This document shows positions 15,821-23,720 of a stretch of DNA of 58,294 nucleotides, one piece after another. Source of the stretch: JACDAS01 sp046262415 (GTDB lineage: Bacteria; Actinomycetota; Thermoleophilia; Gaiellales; Gaiellaceae); NCBI GenBank assembly GCA_046262415.1, contig JBHEMU010000123.1, forward strand, positions 1-58,294, read 5' to 3'. The translations under genes were made by a program, and so were the position numbers. Numbering within the stretch: position 1 is the first letter of the stretch; each line of letters starts with the position of its first letter. The notes beneath the pieces are model-generated. The model was given only the letters and a program-made list of their open reading frames with translations, was not told where the DNA came from and made no database searches.

Positions 15821-15889
15821 GGGCGGCGCAGACGGACGGGCGGTCAATGCCCGCCCGTCCTGACGCCGGCATCGCAAGCGATGCCTCAT
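15788..15889 (-). CDS. 33-residue mini-ORF created by a 98-bp duplication or insertion
   Basis: A 34-codon frame whose ATG (15889) overlaps the DUF72 stop and whose TGA overlaps the GATase ATG, giving ATGA couplings at both ends. The last residues, TGNARTDTAV, are identical to the C-terminus of the DUF72 protein because of the 33-bp direct repeat. The rest is arginine-rich and encoded by two hairpin sequences. I suspect it serves to keep translation coupled rather than to make a functional peptide. Confidence 0.4.
   Translation of the reverse strand: MRHRLRCRRQDGRALTARPSAPPTGNARTDTAV
15834..15860. repeat. Hairpin 1 between the 33-bp repeats
   Basis: A perfect 10-bp inverted repeat (GGACGGGCGG with its complement) around a 7-nt loop. 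Confidence 0.75.
15868..15885. repeat. Hairpin 2 abutting the second 33-bp repeat
   Basis: An 8-bp inverted repeat (GGCATCGC-aa-GCGATGCC) that ends exactly where the second direct repeat begins. Confidence 0.7.
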
Positions 15890-15918
15890 ACCGCGGTGTC
15901 CGTTCGAGCGTTCCCGGT
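15886..15918. repeat. 33-bp direct repeat, copy 2
   Basis: Second identical copy. It contains the TGA stop of the DUF72 gene. Confidence 0.9.
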
Positions 15919-16869
15919 AGGGGTGCCTCGCGCGGCGCCCCGTGTCACGGGGACGCCCGCGTCCGCCAGCAGCCGCCGGAAGGCGGCGGCGTTCGTCGCG
16001 GCCTGCGCGACCCAGTCCTCGTCGCTGCCCCCGCCGGGGCTGCGGCCGTTGTTGTTGAAGAACGCGTACACGGCCTCGGCGCCGTCCGCGAGCTCGCGCA
16101 TCGGCTCGACCCACTCTCGGAGCTCCTCGTCGGAGTAGAGGTAGTCGAAGCGCTCGGCGGCGCTCCGGCCCCGGACGTTCCACGTCCCTGCGTTACGGCC
16201 GTGGAAGCGCACGTAGGCCGTCGACGCCGTTCGCGCCACCACGGTCGGGACGAGGTTCCGCGCCTGGGTCTTCGGCGCGTCGACGATCACGTGCGCGGCC
16301 CCGAGATCCTCCAGGAAGGAGAGGGTCGCAGGGCGGTTCTTCTCGTCCAGCCAGCTCCGGTGGCGGAACTCGACCAGCAGGAGCTCCTCCGGGAGCTGCT
16401 CGCGGGCCCAGCGGAGGTAGTCGAACGACGCGTCCTTGAAGACCACGTAGGAGGGGAACTGGAGCAGGATTCCGCCCAGCTTGCCGCCCTCGCGCAACGG
16501 CCGCAGGGCGTCGCGGAAGCGCCGGAAGACCTCCGCCCGGAGCTCGCGCGAGGGGCGCTGGACGCGCCCGCGCTCGTCCGCCTCGGCGGCGTCGCGGAGC
16601 TCCGGGGGCAGTTGCTCGAGCTTGACGGGATGGCGGGTCATCACCCCGAACGCCTTCACGTGCATCACGAAGCCCGGCGGCGTCCGCTCCGCCCAGCGCT
16701 CGACCATCTCCTCGGGCGGCAGCCGGTAGTACGTCGAGTCGACCTCGACCGTGTCGAAATGCTGCGCGTACCACGCGAGCCGCTCGCGGGCCGCGAGTCC
16801 TCGCGGATACCAGTAGCGAGACAGCGACTCGTCCGCCCAGGAGCAGGTTCCGATTCGCACCGACCCCAT
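15886..16869 (-). CDS. DUF72 family protein
   Basis: About 327 residues of the DUF72 TIM-barrel family, from MGSVRIGTCSWADESLSRYW through FDTVEVDSTYYRLP to AYVRFHGRNAGTWN and AVYAFFNNNGRSPGG. The family function is not established. The ATG at 16869 follows a TATGCT box by 6 nt on the minus strand, suggesting a leaderless message. The C-terminal tail (TPTGNARTDTAV) is encoded by a duplicated 33-bp sequence. Downstream lie the mini-ORF and GATase gene in a coupled array. Confidence 0.85.
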   Translation of the reverse strand: MGSVRIGTCSWADESLSRYWYPRGLAARERLAWYAQHFDTVEVDSTYYRLPPEEMVERWAERTPPGFVMHVKAFGVMTRHPVKLEQLPPELRDAAEADERGRVQRPSRELRAEVFRRFRDALRPLREGGKLGGILLQFPSYVVFKDASFDYLRWAREQLPEELLLVEFRHRSWLDEKNRPATLSFLEDLGAAHVIVDAPKTQARNLVPTVVARTASTAYVRFHGRNAGTWNVRGRSAAERFDYLYSDEELREWVEPMRELADGAEAVYAFFNNNGRSPGGGSDEDWVAQAATNAAAFRRLLADAGVPVTRGAARGTPTGNARTDTAV

Positions 16870-16875
16870 GATCCG

Positions 16876-16881
16876 AGCATA
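16876..16881 (-). promoter_or_regulatory. -10 box (TATGCT) of the DUF72 gene
   Basis: Minus-strand TATGCT lies 6 nt before the ATG at 16869, outside any coding region. Confidence 0.5.
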
Positions 16882-16903
16882 GAGCCCGGGGGAGGTGCGG
16901 CCT

Positions 16904-17980
16904 CTAAGCCGCCGGAATCGTGATCGAGGCCGGCCTGCTGGTGATGCTGTAGGGCAGGGTTGCGTCGATGCACGGGATCGGGCGGAACGAGGCTTCGCAC
17001 CCGCTCGCTCCGAGATCCTTCTCGATCGCGGTCGTCGTCGCGGCGAAGAAGATCCGCTGCGGGCTTCTCGTCTTCCTGACGTCACCCTGGGACTTGAAGC
17101 TCCCGGTGCCCGTGGTCGTGAGCACGCCGAACTTCTTCAGGTTTCCGGCCCTCGTGCCCCGAAGGAGGACGACGGAGACACCGGCGATGCCCTCGCCTCC
17201 GGCGCGGAAGAAGCCCGAGAGGGTGATCCGGCTGAAGCCCCGCCTCGTGGAGTCGGCCACGGTCGCCGTGAGGGACATCTCCAGCGGCATGTGGACGAGC
17301 GACTGGATCTCGACGCTGCGGGCCGTGTTCGCCTTGCCGTTGGCGGCGAAGGGCGCAGCGGTCGCGCGCCACCTGTAGGTCCCCTGGCTGGTCGGGTTCG
17401 CGATCGACTTGGTCGAGAGGTTGAGGCTCAGCAGCCTGCTCCCGTGGGGAGCCCGCGTCGGCGATCCGACCGGGAGGTCGGGCGAGGGCATGCACATCGT
17501 GATCTTCGCCGCCGCGAACGGCGCTCCCGGGGCGGGCGCGTCCACGAACGCCGGGACGCGAAGCGGTGTGCCGCCGACGGTGAGGTTGAGGGCCCAGTAG
17601 GCCGTGTGGGTCGTGGTCCCCGTGCAGGCGGAAGAGGCGCTGGCCGCCTCGCTCGCGCTCACCACGGTCAGGGCGCCCCTCGACGTGATCCGGCGCTTCA
17701 GGTCCGACGAGACGAAGCTCGCGGTCACGTTTCCGATCCGAGCTCCGCGGGCTGCCGTCGTCGTCACCTTGTAGCCCTGCGGGACGTAGACGGCGATCGT
17801 CGCCGTCGGCTCGTCCTGGAAGAGCTGCGAGAACTTGATGCGCACGCCGGCCGCCCCGAGCTTGGCGGTCGTGCCGCCTGCTACCAGGGCCGGCTCGTAG
17901 GACGCGCGCGCCGAGCCGACGTGGACAGCACCGGCGACCAGCGCCAGTGCGACGAGTGCGAGCCGAACGGTCATTCTCAT
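16904..17980 (-). CDS. Secreted beta-rich protein of unknown function
   Basis: A 358-residue protein with a clear signal peptide (MTVRLALVALALVAGAVHVGSARA). The mature part is rich in Thr, Ser and short strands, with immunoglobulin-like passages (STRRGFSRITLSGFF, AGVSVVLLRGTRAGNLKKF) and two cysteines near the C-terminus (GCEASFRPIPCID). I do not recognise a catalytic motif. It is likely an extracellular or wall-associated structural protein. The ATG at 17980 is preceded by GGGGGGAAG as ribosome-binding site. It is divergent from murI. Confidence 0.7.
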   Translation of the reverse strand: MRMTVRLALVALALVAGAVHVGSARASYEPALVAGGTTAKLGAAGVRIKFSQLFQDEPTATIAVYVPQGYKVTTTAARGARIGNVTASFVSSDLKRRITSRGALTVVSASEAASASSACTGTTTHTAYWALNLTVGGTPLRVPAFVDAPAPGAPFAAAKITMCMPSPDLPVGSPTRAPHGSRLLSLNLSTKSIANPTSQGTYRWRATAAPFAANGKANTARSVEIQSLVHMPLEMSLTATVADSTRRGFSRITLSGFFRAGGEGIAGVSVVLLRGTRAGNLKKFGVLTTTGTGSFKSQGDVRKTRSPQRIFFAATTTAIEKDLGASGCEASFRPIPCIDATLPYSITSRPASITIPAA

Positions 17981-18098
17981 GTCAGTGCTTCCCCCCTGCG
18001 TGGACGACTTATCAGGGTACCGACTCGACCTGCCGGAGGCCGAGTCGAACTCTCGATCCCCTGGGCAAGCCATCCGCGGCCGGGCCGGTGCGCTTTCC

Positions 18099-18104
18099 TA
18101 CAAT
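18099..18104 (+). promoter_or_regulatory. -10 box (TACAAT) of a leaderless murI promoter
   Basis: TACAAT, one mismatch from TATAAT, ends 6 nt before the murI ATG with no ribosome-binding site between. Transcription should begin at the start codon. No clear -35 element. Confidence 0.6.
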
Positions 18105-18110
18105 CGGCTG

Positions 18111-18932
18111 ATGAACCCCCGGCCGATCGGCGTCTTCGACTCGGGCGTGGGCGGCCTCACCGTCCTGCACGAGTGTCTCGTGACGCTGCCTCACGAGGAC
18201 TTCCTCTACCTCGGCGACGGGGCCCGCCTGCCCTACGGCCCCCGGCCGCTGCCCGAGGTGCGCCGGTTCGCACACGAGATCGCGGGCTACCTGGAGCAGC
18301 AGGGCGTGAAGCTGATCGTCGCCGCGTGCAACTCGGCCACCTCCGCGGCGCTGCCGGAGCTGCAGGAGCGTCTCGCGGTGCCGATCGTCGGGGTGCTCAC
18401 GCCGGAGGCGCACGCGGCCGTCCAGGCGACGCGGAACCGGCGCGTTGGCCTGCTCGCCACGCAGGCGACGGTCGCGAGCGGGCGCTACGAGCAGCTCGTG
18501 CGCACGCTGGACGCGGGCGTACGCGTCTTCCCCGTCGCCTGCCCGAGGCTCGTGCCGCTGATCGAGAGCGACGATCCCTTCGGCGCCGAGACGTCGGCGG
18601 CGGTGCGCGACTACGCGGCGCCCCTCCGTGAGCACGACGTCGACACGGTCATCCTCGGCTGCACGCACTACCCCCTGATCCGGCCGATCTTCCAGCGCGT
18701 CTTCGGGCGCGAGGTCACTCTCGTCTTCTCGGCCGAGGAGACGGCGCGCGAGGTGGCCGAGACCCTGGCGCGGAAGGGGATCGAGAACGCCGGCGCGCGG
18801 GAGGGCTCGTACCGGTTCCTGACCACCGGCGACCCGGCGCTCTTCAGGGCGATGGGCGCGCGGTTCCTCCAGCTTCCCCTCGGCGAGGTCGAGCACGTCG
18901 AGGTCGGGACGCTCGAGCGGGCGCTCGCATGA
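18111..18932 (+). CDS. murI: Glutamate racemase
   Basis: A 273-residue protein that interconverts L- and D-glutamate, supplying D-Glu for peptidoglycan. The two catalytic cysteines are visible: C73 in VAACNSATS and C184 in LGCTHYPLI. The N-terminal IGVFDSGVGGLTVL and LYLGDGARLPYG blocks are diagnostic. Length is normal. The start is fixed by the TACAAT box 7 nt before it. It is first in a murI-rph-rdgB operon, coupled to rph by an ATGA overlap, an order seen in other bacteria. Confidence 0.96.
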   Translation: MNPRPIGVFDSGVGGLTVLHECLVTLPHEDFLYLGDGARLPYGPRPLPEVRRFAHEIAGYLEQQGVKLIVAACNSATSAALPELQERLAVPIVGVLTPEAHAAVQATRNRRVGLLATQATVASGRYEQLVRTLDAGVRVFPVACPRLVPLIESDDPFGAETSAAVRDYAAPLREHDVDTVILGCTHYPLIRPIFQRVFGREVTLVFSAEETAREVAETLARKGIENAGAREGSYRFLTTGDPALFRAMGARFLQLPLGEVEHVEVGTLERALA

Positions 18933-19642
18933 ACCGGGCCGACGGCCGCAGAGCCGATCAGCTGCGCCCGCTCCTGATCGAGCCGGACTTCCTCGAGCAG
19001 GCGCACGGCTCCGCCCTCTTCTCGCAGGGCAAGACGCGCGTCCTCTGTACGGCGATGATCGAGGACGGCGTGCCGCGCTGGCTCAAGGGGCGCGGCGCCG
19101 GCTGGCTCACGGCCGAGTACTCGCTCCTCCCCGCCTCGACGGGGGAGCGAGTCCAGCGGGAGGCGAGCACGGGCCGGCAGAAGGGCCGGACGATCGAGAT
19201 CCAGCGCCTGATCGGCCGGGCGGTGCGCGCGGTCGTCGACTTCGAGGCGCTCGGGGAACGGACGCTCTGGCTCGACTGCGACGTGCTCCAGGCGGACGGC
19301 GGCACCCGGTGCGCGGCGATCTCGGGCGCCTACGTGGCGGCGGGGCGCGCGCTCGGCCGCTTCGGCCTCGGCCGCGTCCTGCGCGACTCGGTCGGCGCCG
19401 TCTCGGTCGGCGTCGTCGCCGGCGAGGCGCTGCTCGACCTCGACTACGCCGAGGACTCGACGGCGGACGTGGACCTGAACGTCGTCCTGACCGGCGCCGG
19501 CCGGCTGATCGAGGTGCAGGCGACGGCGGAGCGAGACCCCTTCTCGCGGGAGCAGCTGGACGAGCTGCTCGACCTCGCCGAGCTCGGCGTCGAGGAGATC
19601 CGCGCCGCCCAGCGCGAGGCGGCCGATGCCGTCCGTCCCTGA
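18929..19642 (+). CDS. rph: Ribonuclease PH
   Basis: A 237-residue phosphorolytic 3'-5' exoribonuclease that trims tRNA 3' ends. Family blocks: RADQLRPLLIEPDFLEQAHG, VLCTAMIEDGVPRW, GWLTAEYSLLPAST, GRTIEIQRLIGRAVRAVVD, LDCDVLQADGGTR and LDLDYAEDSTADVDLNVV. The phosphate-binding and catalytic Asp residues lie in these blocks. The length matches the family. The ATG overlaps the murI stop by 4 bp. Confidence 0.96.
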   Translation: MNRADGRRADQLRPLLIEPDFLEQAHGSALFSQGKTRVLCTAMIEDGVPRWLKGRGAGWLTAEYSLLPASTGERVQREASTGRQKGRTIEIQRLIGRAVRAVVDFEALGERTLWLDCDVLQADGGTRCAAISGAYVAAGRALGRFGLGRVLRDSVGAVSVGVVAGEALLDLDYAEDSTADVDLNVVLTGAGRLIEVQATAERDPFSREQLDELLDLAELGVEEIRAAQREAADAVRP

Positions 19643-19669
19643 CGAGGTCACGGCCGTGCGCTGGCGGAG

Positions 19670-20233
19670 ATGATCGCGAAGCTCGCGTCTGCGAACCCGC
19701 ACAAGCTCGCGGAGCTTCGCAGTGCCCTGCCCGGCTGGCGCCTCGAGCTCCTCGACGCACACGAGTTTCCCGAGGAGGAGGCGGAGACCTACCTCGGCAA
19801 CGCGCGCGCGAAGGCTCGGTTCGGCAGGACCGTGGCCGACCGAACCGCCTGGATCCTGGGCGAGGATTCGGGCCTCGAGGTGGCCGGCCTCGGCGGCATG
19901 CCGGGGGTGCACTCGAACCGGTGGGCCGGGGAGGGGGAGGACCACGTCGTCAAGCTGCTCGACGCGCTCCGGGGCGTCGAGGGCGCGGGCCGGCGCGCCC
20001 GCTACGTGTGCGAGCTCGTCTGCCTGTCGCCCGCCGGGGAGGAGCGTCGGGCCACGGGGACCCTCGAGGGCGCGATCGCGACCGAACGCCGGGGCAGCGA
20101 GGGGTTCGGCTACGACCCGGTGTTCGTGCCCGACGGGGAGACGCGAACGGTCGCCGAGCTCGGGAACGCGTGGAAGTCGCGCCACTCGCACCGCGCACGG
20201 GCGGCCGGCGACCTGTTGTCGGCGCTCGCGTAG
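19670..20233 (+). CDS. rdgB: XTP/dITP diphosphatase (RdgB/HAM1)
   Basis: A 187-residue nucleotide pyrophosphatase that removes deaminated purine nucleotides from the pool. Diagnostic features: KLASANPHKLAELRSAL at the N-terminus, LGEDSGLEVAGLGGMPGVHS in the active site, and EGFGYDPVFVPDGETRT with the C-terminal SHRARA. The start ATG at 19670 lies 27 nt after rph and is probably co-transcribed. It is convergent with the YihY gene. Confidence 0.95.
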   Translation: MIAKLASANPHKLAELRSALPGWRLELLDAHEFPEEEAETYLGNARAKARFGRTVADRTAWILGEDSGLEVAGLGGMPGVHSNRWAGEGEDHVVKLLDALRGVEGAGRRARYVCELVCLSPAGEERRATGTLEGAIATERRGSEGFGYDPVFVPDGETRTVAELGNAWKSRHSHRARAAGDLLSALA

Positions 20234-20243
20234 ATCTGACCAG

Positions 20244-21065
20244 TCAGGCTAGCCCGGCGGCCGCGTCCTCGCCCCGCACCGCCTCCCGGCGCCCGCGCCC
20301 GAGCCACCAGTTCACCTCGGCGCCGAACACGATCACGTTCGACATCACGTAGAGCCAGACGAGCAGGATCACCGGCCCCCCGAAGGCCTGCGCGGCGGGG
20401 ACGTTGGTCGAGAGCCGCACGTAGGTGGGAACCGCCAGGAAGCTGACCTGCAGCAGCAGCGTCGCCAGGATCGTCCCGGGCAGCACCTCCTCGACCGTGA
20501 GCGGGGCGTTCGTGAGGCGGTAGTACGCCGAGAAGAGGAAGAGGAAGACGGCCAGCGTCGAGACGACCACGGACACCGTGTGCGCGACGATCGAGTTCGC
20601 CACGAACCCGGGAGCGAACCGCTTCAGCACCTCCGCTCCGACCGACCCGATCAGCAGCCCGACGAAGAGCGTCACGAGCGACCCGAGCATGAACACGATC
20701 GCCAGCCCCTTGCCGCGCAGGAAGGAGCGGTTCGGCCTGCCGTAGACGATGTTCAGCGCCGACTCGAGCACGCTGAAGAGCGAGAGCGAGGTCCAGAGGA
20801 GGATCGCTCCGCCGAGGATGCCGAGCGTGGCCGCGTTGTCCTGCACCGTCCGCACCGTCCTGACGATGTCGTCGATCGAGGCCTCCGGGAAGATCTGCTG
20901 CAGCTCGGTGACGAAGAAGCTGTCCTCGTCGGCGTTGCCGGCGAGCCCGAGCAGCGCGAGCGCGAGGAACATCAGCGGGAAGAAGGACAGCAGCGCGAAG
21001 TACGCGATCATCGCCGCGAGATGCGGTCCGCGGTCGGCGTTGAACTTTCCGATCAGGCCGCGCAC
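20244..21065 (-). CDS. YihY/BrkB family inner-membrane protein
   Basis: A 273-residue protein of the YihY (formerly RNase BN) family with about six transmembrane helices. Family blocks: AMIAYFALLSFFPLMFLALAL at the N-terminus, the central SALNIVYGRPNRSFLRGKG and the C-terminal FGAEVNWWLG. No enzymatic function is established for the family; a transport or permease-like role is supposed. The GTG at 21065 is divergent from the roadblock gene, with 59 nt between the starts. Confidence 0.88.
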   Translation of the reverse strand: MRGLIGKFNADRGPHLAAMIAYFALLSFFPLMFLALALLGLAGNADEDSFFVTELQQIFPEASIDDIVRTVRTVQDNAATLGILGGAILLWTSLSLFSVLESALNIVYGRPNRSFLRGKGLAIVFMLGSLVTLFVGLLIGSVGAEVLKRFAPGFVANSIVAHTVSVVVSTLAVFLFLFSAYYRLTNAPLTVEEVLPGTILATLLLQVSFLAVPTYVRLSTNVPAAQAFGGPVILLVWLYVMSNVIVFGAEVNWWLGRGRREAVRGEDAAAGLA

Positions 21066-21109
21066 GAGCGGCAGTATTGCGCCGCGCGCGGGGCATGCGA
21101 CCCAGGTGC

Positions 21110-21115
21110 TAGCGT
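21110..21115 (+). promoter_or_regulatory. -10 box (TAGCGT) before the roadblock gene
   Basis: TAGCGT lies 9 nt before the ATG at 21125, in the divergent intergenic region; not a stop codon. Confidence 0.4.
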
Positions 21116-21124
21116 TGCCCGGCC

Positions 21125-21583
21125 ATGGATGCCAAGCAGGCGCTCGCCGACCTGGCCGAGATCTCGTCTCAGATCCGTGCTGCGGTGCTCTGCGACGCGA
21201 AGGGCGCCGTCCTCGGCTCCACGCTCGCGGACGAGGCGCGCGCGAAGGAGCTGGCGAGCGCCGCGGCGGCGCTCCTCGAGGCTGCGGCTCGCACCCGGCG
21301 GCAGACGGCGCCGGACGCGCTGACCCAGCTCGAGGCGGCCACGCTCGAGGGGAGCGTCTTCGTCGTGCGGGACCACGACCGCGTGATCGCCGCGACGACC
21401 AGCCCCGAGCCGACGGTCGGACTCGTGTTCTACGACCTGAAGAGCTGCCTGCGGAACGTGGAGGGCAAGGCGGCGAGTGCGCCCAGGGCGCGCCGGAAGC
21501 TCGAGTCCCCGGGCGAGGAAGCGGGGCAGAAGGCCGGGCCGGGCGAGCGGGCGGCGGGCACGGGTGACGATGCCGCGCCGTAG
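21125..21583 (+). CDS. Roadblock/LC7-domain protein
   Basis: A 152-residue protein. Residues about 1-115 resemble a Roadblock/LC7 domain (LADLAEISSQIRAAVLCDAKGAVLGSTL, then LEGSVFVVRDHDRVIAATTSPEPTVGLVFYDL, shown here only as descriptive strands). The last 35 residues are a charged, probably disordered tail. Such proteins often modulate small Ras-like GTPases such as MglA, but no GTPase gene lies nearby. The ATG at 21125 follows a TAGCGT box. Its 3' end overlaps the next small gene by 14 bp. Confidence 0.7.
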   Translation: MDAKQALADLAEISSQIRAAVLCDAKGAVLGSTLADEARAKELASAAAALLEAAARTRRQTAPDALTQLEAATLEGSVFVVRDHDRVIAATTSPEPTVGLVFYDLKSCLRNVEGKAASAPRARRKLESPGEEAGQKAGPGERAAGTGDDAAP

Positions 21584-21779
21584 CCTCCTGACCGGGTTCC
21601 TGCTCGCCGCCGGGTCGGCCACCGGCGTCTTGCTGCTGCGGCGGCGGGCGGCACGGCGGCAGGAGCGGATCGACCTCTACTACGACGACGGCTCGATGGT
21701 CTCGCTGACGGAGGGCTCGCCCGAGGCGGAGCGGCTCCTGCCGCTGGCGCGGCGCGTCCTCGACGCCGGTCGAGGCTGA
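21570..21779 (+). CDS. Small membrane-anchored protein of unknown function
   Basis: About 69 residues. A positively charged N-terminus and one hydrophobic segment (SLLTGFLLAAGSATGVLLL) are followed by RRRAARRQ and a short acidic cytoplasmic-type tail (IDLYYDDGSMVSLTEGSPEA). It overlaps the roadblock gene by 14 bp and precedes pyrE with essentially no gap. I do not recognise a family. The context suggests it works with the roadblock protein. Confidence 0.6.
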   Translation: MPRRSLLTGFLLAAGSATGVLLLRRRAARRQERIDLYYDDGSMVSLTEGSPEAERLLPLARRVLDAGRG

Positions 21780-21790
21780 GGCAGCGCGTC

Positions 21791-22351
21791 CTGATCCGCG
21801 ACGAGGCGTTGCTCGCCGCGATCGCCGAGCACGCGCTGCTCGAGGGCGACTTCGTGCTGCGTTCCGGACGGCGCTCGGCCTACTACCTGGACAAGTACCG
21901 CTTCGAGACGCGGCCCGAGCTGCTGGAGCCCCTGGGGCGGCGGCTCGCCGACGTCGCCGCCGAGGTCGAGCCGGACGCGGTGCTCCTCGCCGGGCCCGAG
22001 CTGGGCGCGGTGCCGCTCGCGACGGCGGCGTCGCTCGCCTCGGGCCTGCCGTTCCTGATCGTGCGGGCCGAGGCGAAGGCGTACGGCACGGCGAACCGGA
22101 TCGAGGGCGGCTTCGAGGGCGGCGAGCTCGTGTGCCTGATCGAGGACGTCGTCACCTCGGGGGGCGCGGCTGTCGCCGCCGTCGAGGCGCTGCGGGAGGC
22201 GGGGCTCGAGTGCCGGAGCGCCGTCTGCGTGCTCGACCGCGAGGAGGGAGGCGTCGACGCGCTCGCCCGCATCGCGGTGCGATTGCACCCCCTCTACCGG
22301 GCCTCCCAGTTGCCCGCCGGCCGCAAAACCGCCGCAAAACCGCTTGGTTGA
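21791..22351 (+). CDS. pyrE: Orotate phosphoribosyltransferase, probable CTG start
   Basis: PyrE adds PRPP to orotate to make OMP. Visible are SGRRSAYYLDKYRFETRPEL, the AGPELGAVPLA loop, and the PRPP motif LVCLIEDVVTSGGA. The first ATG/GTG/TTG is TTG 21809, which would remove the usual RDEALL segment of the N-terminal helix. CTG at 21791 has GAGG 9 nt upstream and gives the normal N-terminus. CTG at 21776 overlaps the previous stop (CTGA) and is another option. pyrF follows two genes later. Confidence 0.9.
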   Translation: MIRDEALLAAIAEHALLEGDFVLRSGRRSAYYLDKYRFETRPELLEPLGRRLADVAAEVEPDAVLLAGPELGAVPLATAASLASGLPFLIVRAEAKAYGTANRIEGGFEGGELVCLIEDVVTSGGAAVAAVEALREAGLECRSAVCVLDREEGGVDALARIAVRLHPLYRASQLPAGRKTAAKPLG

Positions 22352-22376
22352 GCCAAAGCGGTGAACCTGTTACGGT
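22348..22376 (+). promoter_or_regulatory. Strong promoter of the HU gene
   Basis: TTGAGC (22348-22353), a 17-nt spacer and TACGGT (22371-22376) preceded by an extended -10 TGT. The start would fall near 22383, giving a short leader with an AGGAGGAA ribosome-binding site (22393-22400). It is one of the clearest sigma70-type promoters in the window, as expected for an abundant protein. Confidence 0.7.
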
Positions 22377-22407
22377 GGTCCCGGTCGTCGACAGGAGGAA
22401 GGTGTGA

Positions 22408-22695
22408 ATGACTAAGCAAGAGTTTGTCGATCAAGTGGCCTCGAAGAGCGGCCTCAGCCGCCGCGACGCCGGCAAGGCCGTCGACGCAGTGCTCGATTCG
22501 ATCACGGACGCTCTCAAGAAGGGCGACCAGGTCAGCTTCACCGGCTTCGGCAAGTTCTCGACGCAGCGGCGCGCCGAGCGTCAGGGCGTCAATCCGCGGA
22601 GCCCGGGGCAGAAGGTGACGATCCCGGCCGCGACCGTTCCGAAGTTCTCGGCGGGCAGCACCCTCAAGCAGGCGATTCGCGCCAGCGGCGCCTGA
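22408..22695 (+). CDS. hup: HU-family histone-like DNA-binding protein
   Basis: A 95-residue HU/IHF-family nucleoid protein (TKQEFVDQVASKSGLSRRDA at the N-terminus, VSFTGFGKFSTQRRAERQGV in the dimer saddle, then the DNA-binding arm region NPRSPGQKVTIPA). It bends and compacts DNA as a dimer. The ATG is preceded by a near-perfect AGGAGG and its own promoter. A strong hairpin follows, so the gene is probably monocistronic. Lys/Arg content is as expected, and there is no long lysine tail as in mycobacterial HupB. Confidence 0.96.
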   Translation: MTKQEFVDQVASKSGLSRRDAGKAVDAVLDSITDALKKGDQVSFTGFGKFSTQRRAERQGVNPRSPGQKVTIPAATVPKFSAGSTLKQAIRASGA

Positions 22696-22706
22696 GGTTC
22701 CCTCCG

Positions 22707-22752
22707 TCCGTGGATTCGCCGAAGGCCGCGAGAGCGGCCTTCGGTCCACGGA
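22707..22752 (+). terminator. Large hairpin after the HU gene
   Basis: An 8-bp outer stem (TCCGTGGA/TCCACGGA) and an 11-bp inner stem (CCGAAGGCCGC with its complement) around a GAGA tetraloop. It has no U tract but is very stable and well placed for termination or 3'-end protection. Confidence 0.65.
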
Positions 22753-22774
22753 TCGCGGTTTCCGGTCGATCGTC

Positions 22775-22780
22775 TAGCCT
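22775..22780 (+). promoter_or_regulatory. -10 box (TAGCCT) of pyrF
   Basis: TAGCCT is 7 nt before the pyrF ATG, outside coding sequence, with no ribosome-binding site. Confidence 0.5.
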
Positions 22781-22787
22781 TGCCGCG

Positions 22788-23720
22788 ATGGCCTACCAGG
22801 TCGAAGCGAGGCGCCGCAGCGGCACGGTCGCCTTCGCCGACCGCCTCGCCGAGGCGGTCGAGCGCAAGCGCAGCCAGCTCGTCGCCGGGCTCGACCCCCG
22901 GGTCGACCTTCTGCCGGTCGAGCTCCGCGGCGAGGCCCACCTGGGGCGCGAGGCCGCGGCCCAGGCATGCTGCCGCTTCTGCTGCGGCCTGATCGACGCG
23001 GTCGCCTCCGAGGTGGTCGCGGTCAAGCCGCAGCTCGCCTTCTTCGAGGCCCTGGGCGCGGACGGGATCGCCGCTTTCGAGCACGTGTGCGACTACGCCC
23101 ACGCCGCCGGGCTGCTCGTGATCGCGGACGGCAAGCGCGGCGACATCGGCTCGACCGCGCGGGCCTACGCGACCGCCTACCTCGCACCGCGGTCCGAAGG
23201 GGTCGGGCCCGTCGCCGACGCGCTCACGGTCAACCCGTACCTCGGCGCCGACTCGATCGAGCCGCTCCTCGGCGCCTGCCGCCGCGAGGGCGGCGGGATC
23301 TTCTGCCTCGTCAAGACCTCGAACACGGGCAGCGGCGATCTCCAGGATGTGACCCTCGCGGACGGGCGGCCGCTCTGGCAGCACGTCGCCCGCCTCGTCT
23401 GCGAGTGGGGCGAGGACTCGGTCGGCGAGCGCGGTCTCTCGAGCGTCGGCGCCGTCGTCGGAGCGACCTATCCCCGCGTCGTCGGCGAGGCGCGCCGGCT
23501 GCTGCCGAAGTCGGTGCTGCTGCTGCCGGGGGTGGGCGCCCAGGGCGCCACGCCGGCCGACGTGGCGCGCGCCTTCACGAGCGGGCCGGCGAGCGCGCTC
23601 GTCACCGTCTCACGGTCGCTGATCTACGCCTTCAGGGTCTCGGGCAGCGAGTGGCGCACGGCGGCGTTCGCGGAGGCCGAGCGCCTCAAGCGCGAGGTAT
23701 GGGCCGTCTCCGGCTGGTAG
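22788..23720 (+). CDS. pyrF: Orotidine 5'-phosphate decarboxylase, type 2
   Basis: A 310-residue OMP decarboxylase of the longer type 2 class, forming UMP. The active-site block VIADGKRGDIGSTARAYA supplies the Lys-Asp network. The region AVKPQLAFFEALG, and LLPGVGAQGATPADV near the phosphate-binding site, are also typical. The ATG at 22788 is preferred to an upstream in-frame TTG within the hairpin because of the TAGCCT box 7 nt before it. The 3' end overlaps the LysM gene by 22 bp. Confidence 0.93.
   Translation: MAYQVEARRRSGTVAFADRLAEAVERKRSQLVAGLDPRVDLLPVELRGEAHLGREAAAQACCRFCCGLIDAVASEVVAVKPQLAFFEALGADGIAAFEHVCDYAHAAGLLVIADGKRGDIGSTARAYATAYLAPRSEGVGPVADALTVNPYLGADSIEPLLGACRREGGGIFCLVKTSNTGSGDLQDVTLADGRPLWQHVARLVCEWGEDSVGERGLSSVGAVVGATYPRVVGEARRLLPKSVLLLPGVGAQGATPADVARAFTSGPASALVTVSRSLIYAFRVSGSEWRTAAFAEAERLKREVWAVSGW

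Noticed and set aside
20236..20249. CTGAC-GTCAG hairpin as a bidirectional terminator between rdgB and the YihY gene
   Set aside because: Only a 5-6 bp stem without a T run; too weak to call.
22319..22343. Tandem GCCGCAAAACC repeat at the pyrE end as an HU operator
   Set aside because: Only two copies, inside the pyrE coding tail (RKTAAKP); insufficient evidence.
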